From Bacteroides pyogenes_A (GTDB lineage Bacteria > Bacteroidota > Bacteroidia > Bacteroidales > Bacteroidaceae), in the NCBI RefSeq assembly GCF_048595595.1, contig NZ_CP184347.1: 64,000 nucleotides of DNA. One strand, given 5' to 3'. Of this stretch, positions 7,857-21,375 are shown piece after piece (position 1 is the first letter of the stretch; every line of letters begins with the position of its first letter). A program made the position numbers and the translations under genes. The notes under the pieces were generated by a model, which saw only the letters and a program-made list of their open reading frames with translations, had not been told where the DNA came from and searched no databases.

Positions 7857-8636
7857 ATGGAAGAAGGCAAAATGGTGCTTCGCACGGAAAATCTGGTCAA
7901 AAAGTATGGTAAGCGGACGGTGGTAAGCCATGTGTCTATCGACGTGAAGCAAGGAGAAATTGTCGGATTGCTGGGACCGAACGGAGCCGGCAAGACGACC
8001 TCGTTCTACATGACCGTAGGACTGATTACTCCCAACGAAGGGCGCATCTTTCTGGACGACCTGGAGATAACAGGTTTTCCTGTGTACAAACGCGCGCAAA
8101 CGGGAATCGGTTATCTTGCGCAAGAAGCTTCCGTATTTCGCCAGATGAGTGTAGAAGATAATATCGCTTCCGTGCTTGAAATGACCAACAAGCCGAAAGA
8201 ATATCAGAAAGAAAAGCTTGAAAGTCTGATTGCGGAGTTCCGCTTGCAGAAGGTACGCAAGAACAAAGGGAACCAGCTATCGGGAGGCGAACGCCGCCGT
8301 ACGGAGATAGCGCGCTGCCTGGCTATCGACCCGAAGTTCATCATGCTCGACGAACCTTTTGCGGGAGTAGATCCCATCGCCGTAGAAGATATCCAACAGA
8401 TTGTATGGAAGCTGAAAGATAAAAACATCGGTATTCTCATTACCGACCACAACGTGCAGGAAACGCTGAGCATCACCGACCGCGCGTACCTGCTGTTCGA
8501 AGGAAAAATCCTGTTTCAAGGCACACCGGAGGAGCTGGCCGAGAACAAGATTGTGCGCGAAAAGTATCTGAGCAACAGCTTTGTGCTACGCCGTAAAGAT
8601 TTCCAGTTGGACAACCAACCCGGCAGTAATCAATGA
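7857..8636 (+). CDS. lptB: LPS export ABC transporter ATPase LptB
   Basis: ATPase driving lipopolysaccharide extraction by LptFG. The 259 residues carry Walker A GPNGAGKTT, signature LSGGERRRTEIARCL, Walker B FIMLDEPFAGVDP and switch TDH. The ATG at 7857 is chosen because the -7 box lies at 7831-7838; an earlier in-frame ATG at 7707 would be upstream of that promoter. MVLRTEN (7872) is an alternative. No other lpt gene is adjacent. Confidence 0.92.
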   Translation: MEEGKMVLRTENLVKKYGKRTVVSHVSIDVKQGEIVGLLGPNGAGKTTSFYMTVGLITPNEGRIFLDDLEITGFPVYKRAQTGIGYLAQEASVFRQMSVEDNIASVLEMTNKPKEYQKEKLESLIAEFRLQKVRKNKGNQLSGGERRRTEIARCLAIDPKFIMLDEPFAGVDPIAVEDIQQIVWKLKDKNIGILITDHNVQETLSITDRAYLLFEGKILFQGTPEELAENKIVREKYLSNSFVLRRKDFQLDNQPGSNQ

Positions 8637-8874
8637 AATATTATACCATACAAAAATTACACCGAAGACATCGATATCCCTGCGTAAGGACAACGACCCG
8701 ATAAAATATACGATACAAAAATGACAGAGGGACATCTCCTCTACCTGAGAAGGTTTTCGCATTTGCCTAAGTGAGTTTTTTCGGCAAACACGTTTTTTTA
8801 TTCATTCTTTTTCCAACCTGCATTCAAAAGCGGTGAATCCTAAAAAATAAAATGGCGAAAATCCCGAATGTAGC

Positions 8875-8948
8875 AAACCATCGGAGCCTTACCAAGCAAA
8901 TGTTTTTCCCGATTTCGGAATATTTGCTTGGTAAGGCTCCGATGGTTT
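8875..8948. repeat. Perfect 27-bp inverted repeat between lptB and der
   Basis: Arms 8875-8901 and 8922-8948 are perfectly complementary around a 20-nt loop. It lies between two convergent genes, as a bidirectional terminator would, but no T-tract follows either arm. A small palindromic element is an alternative. The rest of 8637-8966 shows nothing recognisable. Confidence 0.85.
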
Positions 8949-8966
8949 ACCGAATTATGCGAACGC

Positions 8967-10280
8967 CTACTTCTGCCGGATGAAAATATTGATCGGTGTA
9001 CCCGTCAAGTTCCATTTCTCTCGCATTTTATTTTCGAGAAATCGCCTGTACGGTTCTTTCACATATTGAGGCAAGTTGGCAAAAAACACAAACGAAGGCA
9101 CTTGCGTATTGGGCAGTTGCGTCACATACTTAATCTTTATATACTTTCCTTTGTTGGAAGGGGGCGGATATGCTTCGATCAACGGCAGCATCTCTTCATT
9201 CAGACGAGCGGTCGGTATGCGAGTCATGCGATTTTCGTACACATTACGTGCCTCTTCCAGCACCCGCAAGATGCGCTGTTTGGTCAGCGCCGAAGCAAAG
9301 ATAATGGGAAAATCGACAAAAGGTGCCAGACGAGAGCGGACAGCGTCTTCGAATGTTTTCATCACCTTTACGGTCTTGTCCTCCACCAAATCCCACTTGT
9401 TGATCACCACAACCAGTCCTTTCTGATTTCTCTGTATCAGAGAGAAAATATTCAAATCTTGGCTTTCAATCCCGCGGGTAGCATCCAGCATCAGGATACA
9501 AACATCCGATCCTTCGATGGAGCGGATGGAGCGGACTACCGAATAGTATTCGAGGTCTTCGCTCACTTTATTCTTTTTACGGATTCCCGCCGTATCGACC
9601 AGATAAAAATCGAATCCGAACTTCGTGTAACGGGTATAGATAGAATCACGGGTAGTTCCGGCTATTTCGGTCACAATGTTACGGTCTTCGCCTATAAAAG
9701 CGTTGATGAGAGAAGACTTACCCGCGTTCGGACGACCTACTACCGCAAAGCGGGGAATATCGTCGTCCAGAATTTCTGAAGTTTCTTTTTTGAACTCACC
9801 GACAATCACATCCATCAAGTCGCCTGTGCCGCTTCCGGACACGGCAGAGATGCAATGCGGATCGCCCAATCCCAGTTTATAAAATTCAGGAGCATTGTAT
9901 CGCAACTCATGATTGTCTGTTTTGTTGGCTACCACAATTACCGGACGATTGGAACGACGCAGAATAGCGGCTACCTGCATATCCAGATCTGTCAGCCCAT
10001 TCATCACATCCACAACAAACAGAATCACATCGGCTTCTTCTACAGCCAATAAGACCTGCTTACGAATCTCTTCTTCAAAGATATCGTCGGAGTTGACCAC
10101 CCATCCTCCTGTATCTACCACAGAGAACTCACGGCCCAACCATTCAGACTTGCCATACTGCCTGTCGCGGGTGGTTCCCGCTTCTTCGTTCACAATAGCC
10201 TGACGTGTTTTGGTCAGACGGTTAAATAAGGTAGACTTGCCCACATTGGGGCGTCCTACAATTGCAACTAAATTTCCCAT
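8967..10280 (-). CDS. der: Ribosome biogenesis GTPase Der (EngA)
   Basis: Double-GTPase needed for 50S subunit assembly. The 437 residues have G1 motifs GRPNVGKSTLFN (residue 8 on) and GRPNAGKSSLIN (about 182 on), G4 motifs NKTD and NKWD, and a C-terminal KH-like domain. Length is normal. It lies 51 bp downstream of era as the last gene of the DUF177-rpmF-fabH-era-der set, a common Bacteroidota arrangement. Confidence 0.96.
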   Translation of the reverse strand: MGNLVAIVGRPNVGKSTLFNRLTKTRQAIVNEEAGTTRDRQYGKSEWLGREFSVVDTGGWVVNSDDIFEEEIRKQVLLAVEEADVILFVVDVMNGLTDLDMQVAAILRRSNRPVIVVANKTDNHELRYNAPEFYKLGLGDPHCISAVSGSGTGDLMDVIVGEFKKETSEILDDDIPRFAVVGRPNAGKSSLINAFIGEDRNIVTEIAGTTRDSIYTRYTKFGFDFYLVDTAGIRKKNKVSEDLEYYSVVRSIRSIEGSDVCILMLDATRGIESQDLNIFSLIQRNQKGLVVVINKWDLVEDKTVKVMKTFEDAVRSRLAPFVDFPIIFASALTKQRILRVLEEARNVYENRMTRIPTARLNEEMLPLIEAYPPPSNKGKYIKIKYVTQLPNTQVPSFVFFANLPQYVKEPYRRFLENKMREKWNLTGTPINIFIRQK

Positions 10281-10331
10281 AGTTCCATTCCTTGTTTTTG
10301 CACGACTGTCACAGTCGCATGAATACTTTTC

Positions 10332-11213
10332 TTAATCCAATTGATAACCAAAGTTGCGCAGTTCCTTGTCCGAGCTGCGCCAATCCTTGTCAACCTTCAC
10401 ATACGTCTCCAGAAATATCGTTTTTCCGAAGAAACGTTCCAACTCCCGGCGCGCTTCAGTAGCTACTTTTTTCAAAGCCTTTCCCTGCTTGCCGATGATA
10501 ATTCCCTTCTGCGAATCACGTTCTACATAAATCACAGCATGAATGTGGATCTTCTTGGCTTCTTCTTTAAATTCCTCTACCACCACTTCCACCGAATAGG
10601 GAATCTCTTTGTCATAATACAACAATATTTTCTCGCGGATAATCTCATTCACAAAGAAACGGGCAGGCTTATCCGTCCACTGGTCTTTGCCGAAATACGG
10701 AGGCGAATCCGGAAGAAGCTCTTTAATACGCTTCATCACATAATCCACATTAAACTTCGATGCTGCGGAAATCGGAATAATTTCCGCCTGAGGAAGAAAT
10801 TCCTTCCACGATTCTACCAACCGAACCAACTTCTCCTGATCAGTAAGGTCGATTTTATTGATAAGCAATAAGATAGGAACTTCCATCCGGCGCACTTTCT
10901 CTATAAACTCGTCATTCTTGTCGGGTGTCTCCACCACATCGGTCACATAAAGCAATATGTCGGCATCCGTCAATGCCGAAGTCGAAAAGTTCAACATCGA
11001 CTCCTGAAGCTTATAATTAGGCTTCAACACTCCGGGAGTATCCGAAAAAACGATTTGCATCTCGTCCGTATTATAAATTCCCATAATACGGTGACGCGTA
11101 GTCTGCGCCTTAAAAGTGGCAATCGAAATACGTTCGCCTACCAGCGCATTCATCAGTGTCGACTTCCCGACATTCGGATTACCTACAATATTAACAAAAC
11201 CGGCTTTATGCAT
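10332..11213 (-). CDS. era: GTPase Era
   Basis: GTPase that binds the 3' end of 16S rRNA and helps 30S maturation. It has 293 residues from ATG at 11213, with G1 GNPNVGKSTLMN, G3 DTPG, G4 NKID and a C-terminal KH domain (GIIIGKQGKALKKV). An in-frame ATG 39 bp earlier would add 13 residues without family support, so the shorter start is used. Confidence 0.94.
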   Translation of the reverse strand: MHKAGFVNIVGNPNVGKSTLMNALVGERISIATFKAQTTRHRIMGIYNTDEMQIVFSDTPGVLKPNYKLQESMLNFSTSALTDADILLYVTDVVETPDKNDEFIEKVRRMEVPILLLINKIDLTDQEKLVRLVESWKEFLPQAEIIPISAASKFNVDYVMKRIKELLPDSPPYFGKDQWTDKPARFFVNEIIREKILLYYDKEIPYSVEVVVEEFKEEAKKIHIHAVIYVERDSQKGIIIGKQGKALKKVATEARRELERFFGKTIFLETYVKVDKDWRSSDKELRNFGYQLD

Positions 11214-11305
11214 TTTCTTCTCTTTTTTATGGGTTGAGACAAAAAAACGCATCGAATCGAAATAGGATGCGTTTCTTTCTAATTATTTATTCATCAAATC
11301 AAGTG

Positions 11306-12310
11306 TTACTCTTTCTTTCCGTCATATCCCCATTTCACATAAACAGCACCCCATGTAAACCCGGCGCCGAATGCTGTGAAGATGATATTGTCGCCTTTCC
11401 TCAGCTTGTGCTCATAATCCCATATACACAATGGAAGTGTGCCCGCACTGGTATTCCCGTAATGCTGAATGTTTACCAGCACTTTATCCATCGAAACTTC
11501 CATGCGATGAGCCACAGCCTCGAGAATACGTATATTAGCCTGATGAGGGACAATCCAGTCGATGCAATCTTTATCCAGATTGTTTCTCTCAGCAATAGCA
11601 GCCGTCACGTCGGACATGCTTGAAACTGCATATTTAAAAACAGTCCTTCCTTCCTGATGCAGATAATGCATTTTATTGTCTACCGTGAAATAAGAGGCAG
11701 GACAAACCGAACCGCCTGCTTTCATATGCAGAAATGGCAAACCTTTACCATCGGTTCTCAGTATCGCATCCATGATGCCATAGTCTTCCGTAGTGGGTTC
11801 TACCATAAAAGCAGCAGCTCCGTCGCCGAAAATCGGGCAAGTGGCACGATCGGTATAATCGACCATCGACGACATTTTATCTGCGCCGACAATGATAACT
11901 TTCTTATATCTCCCCGAACGAATAAAGTTAGCGGCAACTTCCATCAGGTACAAGAAGCCGGAACAGGCCGCTTGCAGATCGAATGCAAAAGCGTTTTTCA
12001 AACCGAGCTTGTCACAAAGGATAGAAGCCGTAGAAGGAAAGTGATAATCAGGAGTAGTAGTAGCAACAACAACCAAATCTATATCATCAGGATGCGCACC
12101 GGTTTTTCTTAATAAATCCTTAGCCGCCTTACGCGCCATGTACGAACAACCTAGTCCTTCTTCATTCAGAATATGCCTTTCTTTTACTCCGATACGGGTC
12201 ATAATCCATTCATCGGTAGTATCCACCATCTTAGATAGTTCATCATTGCTCAGAATATAATCCGGTACATATCCGCCGACTCCTGTGATTACTGCATTAA
12301 TTTTATCCAT
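11306..12310 (-). CDS. fabH: 3-oxoacyl-ACP synthase III
   Basis: Condenses acetyl-CoA with malonyl-ACP to start type II fatty acid synthesis. The 334 residues show the thiolase-fold catalytic triad: Cys in LQAACSGFLYL, His in VPHQANIRI and Asn in YGNTSAG. The ATG at 12310 follows an in-frame TTG at 12313, which is less likely. It follows rpmF in the same orientation. Confidence 0.95.
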   Translation of the reverse strand: MDKINAVITGVGGYVPDYILSNDELSKMVDTTDEWIMTRIGVKERHILNEEGLGCSYMARKAAKDLLRKTGAHPDDIDLVVVATTTPDYHFPSTASILCDKLGLKNAFAFDLQAACSGFLYLMEVAANFIRSGRYKKVIIVGADKMSSMVDYTDRATCPIFGDGAAAFMVEPTTEDYGIMDAILRTDGKGLPFLHMKAGGSVCPASYFTVDNKMHYLHQEGRTVFKYAVSSMSDVTAAIAERNNLDKDCIDWIVPHQANIRILEAVAHRMEVSMDKVLVNIQHYGNTSAGTLPLCIWDYEHKLRKGDNIIFTAFGAGFTWGAVYVKWGYDGKKE

Positions 12311-12399
12311 CAAACCTAATTTAAATTAGTAATATTAAATACCGAAAGCAGCCGGAGAGGTATGCTCTCAGGCTGTTTTGAGTATAACTGTACTAATTA

Positions 12400-12585
12400 T
12401 CATACAGCTGCTTCTTTCGCAATAGCAAGTTTACCTCTGTAATAACCGCAAGCGTTGCATACAGTATGATAAACATGCCACTCGCCACAATTCGGGCAGA
12501 TTGCCAATGTAGGAGCTACTGCCTTATCGTGAGTTCTTCTCTTCGCTGTTCTTGTTTTTGATTGTCTTCTCTTAGGATGTGCCAT
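12400..12585 (-). CDS. rpmF: Ribosomal protein bL32
   Basis: A 61-residue large-subunit protein with the zinc-ribbon form: CPNC and CNAC pairs with the typical MAHPKRRQSKTR start. It sits 13 bp after the DUF177 gene, the conserved yceD-rpmF pairing. Confidence 0.97.
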   Translation of the reverse strand: MAHPKRRQSKTRTAKRRTHDKAVAPTLAICPNCGEWHVYHTVCNACGYYRGKLAIAKEAAV

Positions 12586-12598
12586 TTTTCTTTAAACT

Positions 12599-13177
12599 TT
12601 AATTATTATCTAATATTTTTTTTAATTCATTCCAACGGGGATCGATTGAGTCTCCTGTTTCTTCTATAGCAATATCGTCTTCCACATCAAAGGTTTCATC
12701 ATCACTGCCATGATCGTCACCATCCGTCTTCAGATGCTTGCTCAGTTTGCTGGTCACAGCCTTATTACACTTTCCCGGAGCATGTACATGCTTCATTGGC
12801 AAGGCAAGTGCAATAAACTCATACATAAACCACGCGACGTTAATCCCACCTTCAGACTCAGGAATTACAATCAAGTTATCCCCTTCTTCGGCGTATTCTT
12901 GCCCGAACTTAACCAACAGTTTATCGGACGAGGCTATCGAAATATCCATGTCATCCAAACAACGATCGCATGAAACGCTCACCACACCTTCTGTCTGAAA
13001 GTGCAACTCGAAAGCCCGAGCAGTTCGCTTTACTGTCAACACCACATTGACTTTTCCTTTTTGCACTTCAGGACCATCAATGTGAGCAAAATAAAGATTA
13101 TCCAACACAAACTCATATTTCATAGAGTCTGCCTGCATACCTCTTAAATCTATTTTGTATATATCAAACTTCCCCAA
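12599..13177 (-). CDS. DUF177 (YceD-like) protein
   Basis: A 192-residue protein of the YceD family, linked to 23S rRNA processing/accumulation in other organisms. The conserved Cys pair (VSCDRCLDDM) is present near residue 70. The acidic C-terminus (EDDIAIEETGD) is typical. First gene of the five-gene operon; a -7 box lies about 100 bp upstream. Confidence 0.88.
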   Translation of the reverse strand: MGKFDIYKIDLRGMQADSMKYEFVLDNLYFAHIDGPEVQKGKVNVVLTVKRTARAFELHFQTEGVVSVSCDRCLDDMDISIASSDKLLVKFGQEYAEEGDNLIVIPESEGGINVAWFMYEFIALALPMKHVHAPGKCNKAVTSKLSKHLKTDGDDHGSDDETFDVEDDIAIEETGDSIDPRWNELKKILDNN

Positions 13178-13278
13178 AGTATCTTTTCTTTTTAATCATT
13201 GCAAAAGACCGAACACATGTCCCTCATTCTTCCTATAAAAAACATGGCGTTCAAAACGAATAGACATAATTCGGGCGA

Positions 13279-13286
13279 CAAAGATA
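13279..13286 (-). promoter_or_regulatory. -7 element for the DUF177-rpmF-fabH-era-der operon
   Basis: The minus strand reads TATCTTTG, an exact -7 match, 102 bp upstream of the first ATG. No clear TTTG lies at -33. Confidence 0.45.
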
Positions 13287-13318
13287 CAAATAAATATCTT
13301 CATTACGTAATATAGAAA

Positions 13319-13889
13319 TAAAAAAAGTGGAGAATGGAATATTTTTTAAATATAATTGAAATGAAAGGTAAAGAGGTTCATACCCCCCAAAAAGCACATA
13401 GGACTCAATGATAAAAGCCATCCTTAACGCTATTCACAAGGGGCAATGCAATTAAAACGGAATATCAATGCCTCATATACATAAAGAATAATTAATATAT
13501 TTACAAAACTAAGAAATCTGAAGACTTACTCCGGACACACCAACTGAAATACCACCATTCTTAAGGTGTTGAATTACACATTGTTTTACCTGTTCATCTC
13601 TCACAAAACTCGCATTACCCGCTCCTGTTCCTACTCCGTATAAAAATCTATTTTAATGATTATGCCTAAATCGAGACAGCAGCATTTTTCTATTTAAACT
13701 TTTTGCATATCACAAGGAAAATTTTTAAAAAGCTCTATTCGGTAAAATTTTATCTGGACTATCAGTAAATAGGCTCTAAAATGAACAGAAAATTATGGTT
13801 TTTCTCATTTCTTCATTTCTAATAGTTGAAAAAACAAAAATATTTATCAATGAATCCCCCCCCTCCCGAACAAATTCCATAAAGAAAAT
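13319..13889. other. AT-rich spacer with a possible gene remnant
   Basis: Mostly AT-rich sequence with no start signals. A minus-strand open stretch of about 46 codons (13509-13646) reads like protein (GTGAGNASFVRDEQVKQC) but has stops on both sides and no start. It may be a gene fragment; I do not recognise it. Confidence 0.3.
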
Positions 13890-14580
13890 TTATCTAACGC
13901 CAAGCGAGTAATCGACTGTTTCCATATACAGATGCCGGCTGGTGACGCCGTGCAGAAAATTAGAATCCGACACTGTTGGGAAGCGATACAGCAAGAAGCA
14001 AATACCGGAGAGAAAACTATACTCTTCTACAATATTCCCTACGATACACTATGCGGCGCCATGACTAAGATAAAGAATTGAAAAGTAAATAAACCAACAT
14101 TCGGCGACATCTTCGGCGAACAGTACATGACTAAGATAAAGGATTGAAAAGGAAATACACTCGTTCTATCTTTGAAAATGATGATACACGCAGGGAATTA
14201 TTAGCCGGAAACCGATATCTGCTTTTCAAATCGGCTGAGAAATCGACTGAATCACAGAAACTCAGAGCCAGAATATTATTCAGGGAGTATCCGGATATCA
14301 AACGGGCGTATTCACTAAGCCATTCTCTGCAAATAATGTTTAATAAATACTCCACAAAAGCCGGGGCCGGAACCAACTTGGCTAAGTGGTATCAGGCTGT
14401 CGAGGAATCAGGATTTGTCTCTTTCAATACAATAGCGGTTACTTTGTACGACCGAAACGATGAAACTTTAAACTTCTCATCAATGCACCTGCAGAGTCTT
14501 TTAATGTCAAAATAGAACAATTCAGGGCACAACTGAGAGGAGCCATGGATATACCATTCTTATTGTACAGGCTGACTTAA
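13890..14580 (+). pseudogene. Degenerate transposase, ISAon1-like (ISL3-type)
   Basis: Three frames together give the C-terminal half of a DDE transposase: AKRVIDCFHIQMPA near 13900, then a stop-containing stretch with a local duplication (CATGACTAAGATAAAG twice, about 14060 and 14130), then an intact stretch (ARILFREYPDIKRAYSLSH) from 14144 to about 14480. A frameshift near 14477 leads to NAPAESFNVKIEQFRAQLRG and LLYRLT, ending at 14580. The N-terminal part is missing. Clearly dead. Confidence 0.8.
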
Positions 14581-14887
14581 TTATACGCATAGCGCACACA
14601 TGAGTTTACTGGTGACCCGGTAACTCGCCGTTATTGAGAGGCCCAATTGAGGAATAGCTAACAAGAGATCCTTTCTATCCGAAATTCAGAAGAAGACATA
14701 TGTCCATCTCCAGTAAAATTCGATAGTGTCCTAAATCCCTATCGCTCTTAACTCAAAGGCACTCAATACATACAGGAGTTCCCGGAAAAGGAAAAGAGCG
14801 CAGCCTTCCAAAGAATCCGTACTTGAACAAAGCAGAAAGGAAAGGCTCCAAAAAGGCCCCAAAAGAAAAGGTACCCCCCAAAACAAG
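14581..14887. other. Spacer between transposase relic and rRNA operon
   Basis: No gene, promoter or repeat is visible in this stretch beyond the terminator that begins at 14888. Confidence 0.4.
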
Positions 14888-14925
14888 ATTCCCCTCTCTT
14901 CCTTTTGAAGGGAAAAGAGGGGAAT
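14888..14925 (-). terminator. rRNA operon terminator
   Basis: ATTCCCCTCT (14888-14897) pairs with AGAGGGGAAT ending at 14924, just beyond the 5S gene on the minus strand. The minus-strand downstream sequence is T-rich (CTTGTTTTGG). Confidence 0.7.
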
Positions 14926-14936
14926 ACAAGCAAAAA

Positions 14937-15044
14937 AAGGCGGCGACCTACTCTCCCACTGTGACGCAGTACCATCGGCGCGGCGAGGCTTAACGGCTCT
15001 GTTCGGAATGGGAAGAGGTGGAACCCTCGCGCTATAACCACCTG
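14937..15044 (-). rRNA. rrf: 5S ribosomal RNA
   Basis: The minus strand gives the standard 5S sequence, with the conserved CCATTCCGAACAGAG core and a closing helix between the two ends. Last RNA of the operon; the ends are estimated to a few bases. Confidence 0.95.
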
Positions 15045-15171
15045 AAAAAAGGTTATGACATGAGAAAAAAGAAAAAAACAAGGCTAAAAGAATATACCAA
15101 ACAAAAGGGATTCTTAAATAAAAGGACCTTTAAAAGAAGAAAAGTCCAAAGAAAAAAACTCCCGAAAAGAA

Positions 15172-18070
<2,899 letters not shown>

Positions 18071-18246
18071 TTCAAATACACACATCTTCCAAATGCCTCC
18101 GGGGAAAAAACCGGAAACAAAAAAAAGAGGCGGTTTGATATATACTTTTAGCTCTTTTCGTTTTTTACTTTTTGTACATCATGTCAAAGATCGGATGTCG
18201 CATAACGGCCGGATTGAAAAAAACAATACGAACCGGGCAACAAGAG

Positions 18247-18320
18247 TGGAGAATAACGGATTCGAACCGTTGACCCCCTGCGTGCAAAGCAGGTGCTCTA
18301 GCCAGCTGAGCTAATCCCCC
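18247..18320 (-). tRNA. tRNA-Ala(TGC)
   Basis: 74 nt with anticodon loop TTTGCAC between CCTGC/GCAGG arms. The acceptor stem GGGGGAT pairs with ATTCTCC, counting two G-U pairs, and the discriminator is A. CCA is not encoded. It sits in the 16S-23S spacer. Confidence 0.97.
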
Positions 18321-18339
18321 CGAAAACAAACGTTCGAAG

Positions 18340-18413
18340 TAGTCCCAGGCAGAGTTGAACTGCCGACCTCTACATTATCAGTGTAGCGCTCTAACCAACT
18401 GAGCTATAGGACT
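18340..18413 (-). tRNA. tRNA-Ile(GAT)
   Basis: 74 nt with anticodon loop CTGATAA closed by CTACA/TGTAG, acceptor AGTCCTA with TGGGACT and a T-loop TTCAACT. CCA is not encoded. It lies next to 16S, the usual Ile-Ala spacer order. Confidence 0.97.
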
Positions 18414-18576
18414 GTCAGTCAACCGCGGCCTGATAACAAAGACAGGCTCGGCGTCTTTCTTCTCTCTTGTATTATTTACATCAATATCTATAAATAAACA
18501 AGTACAAGCGGTACATAATAAAAAACCGAAAATAGGTCTCAAAAATAAAGAGAGTGAAAACCGAAGGCATCGCTCC

Positions 18577-20107
<1,531 letters not shown>

Positions 20108-20338
20108 TAAAAGTATCTTGTCAAGTCAAACCGAAAAAAAACGGAAGACTTAAAAAAAATCATTGCTCTGATCAGGATGCCGTACGATTTATCGACTCTC
20201 AATCTTAAAAAAAAATACCTGAAACGCCCTCGAAATAAAAGGCGACAGGAATATTGACGGTTCAATATTATTGTACTACTTGTATTGTTTATCAATATGT
20301 CAAAGAACTTGGATTGACTTTCTTTTCAAAAGCGGGTG

Positions 20339-20370
20339 CAAAGGTAAACGGTTTATTTCAAACCGCCAAA
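20339..20370 (-). promoter_or_regulatory. rRNA promoter P1
   Basis: On the minus strand: TTTG (20367-20370), 20-bp spacer, TACCTTTG (20339-20346), with an A-rich AAAAAACTTCC element just upstream. It is the promoter closest to 16S, about 230 bp before its 5' end. Confidence 0.8.
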
Positions 20371-20493
20371 TTTTAAAGGAAGTTTTTTCAGCATTTCTTT
20401 TCGGAAGCCCCGTAAAACTCTCTGTAAGAAAGATAAAGACAACCCGGACAAAGAAAAAGCGGGAAAAGAACCCATCCTTTGCGGCACGGACGG

Positions 20494-20526
20494 TAAAGAT
20501 AAGCATTTTATTCCCATAACTCCAAA
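20494..20526 (-). promoter_or_regulatory. rRNA promoter P2 (weaker match)
   Basis: TTTG (20523-20526), 21-bp spacer and TATCTTTA (20494-20501), one base off the -7 consensus. An AAAAAACTCCCC element lies upstream as in P1 and P3. Confidence 0.55.
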
Positions 20527-20632
20527 TTTTAATGGGGAGTTTTTTAAATGGGGAAAACAGAATATCAAACCGAAACCGGGCTTTTGCAACATGTCAACTT
20601 TAGAAAGCCCTCCCACGCCGGGAAAGCGGGTG

Positions 20633-20664
20633 CAAAAGTAGATACTTTTAAAACAACATCCAAA
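20633..20664 (-). promoter_or_regulatory. rRNA promoter P3
   Basis: TTTG (20661-20664), 20-bp spacer and TACTTTTG (20633-20640) on the minus strand, preceded by a GAAAAACTC element. The start region after the -7 (CACCCGC) is identical to P1. Confidence 0.75.
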
Positions 20665-20670
20665 TATAAA

Positions 20671-21375
20671 AAAGAGTTTTTCAAAAGAAAATGCAGAAGA
20701 AAAACATAAGAGACTAAGGAGCAGGAAGATGAGAAAGGACATGAAAGAAAGCCAAGCGGGGGACTGTTGGGATGATTCGGAAAAACAAACAATATATATG
20801 ACCAAAAACATTAAAGAAAGCCAAGCTATCTACTCGCCTGTTGTTGCCCTGGATAGAACAAACAAGGTGTGTGAGCAAGAGCATTTAAAAAAAGCCCCGC
20901 AGATGAGAAAAGCGCAGCGGACAAGGTTCAGAAGGGAACAAGGACCAACAAAGAGGATATACATTAAACCTCGACAGGAATATCCAAGCACTCATAGCCC
21001 TGCATATATGCTACGCTGACGAGAGGTTGTAAATTAAACTATATCAGCAAAGAATGAAGTATTAACTTTGCTGATATAGTTTAATTTACAACCTCAAAAC
21101 TGCGAACGAAGATAATAACAGTAAACAGTAGAGTAGTCAGGAAGAGCTTGTCCGAGAAAGTCTGCAACCTTTATCATTTATTCATTCTGAATATGGGGTA
21201 GTGTAAAATAAACTGTGTCACACATTGTTTTTCTTTAAAAACTCATCGGTCGAAGAGCGACCAGCGCCAAGGAGGAAGGTTGCAAATTGCAGTCCCTGCG
21301 ACAAACTTAGAGCAGCGCAGCAAAACGAAAGCAGGGAATCATTTCTTGGACAACCTCTCCGGGCATGTTCAAAGA
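20671..21375. other. Gene-free spacer upstream of the rRNA promoters
   Basis: No credible coding region. It holds a perfect 30-bp inverted repeat (21023-21095) and a second sequence resembling one of its arms (from about 21191). An open frame at 20729-21019 has lysine/glutamine-biased composition, no promoter and no family resemblance, so it is not called. Confidence 0.5.
21023..21095. mobile_element. Perfect 30-bp inverted repeat, MITE-like
   Basis: Arms 21023-21052 and 21066-21095 are exactly complementary around a 13-nt loop. The arm contains TTGTAAATTAAACTATATCA, which resembles ends of IS256-type elements. A related end-like sequence (AGTGTAAAATAAACTGTGTC) starts at about 21191. No target duplication is evident, so this could also be a terminator for the MBOAT operon. 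Confidence 0.5.

Noticed and set aside
20729..21019. 96-residue plus-strand frame
   Set aside because: Biased composition, no promoter or recognisable motif; it ends at the palindromic element.
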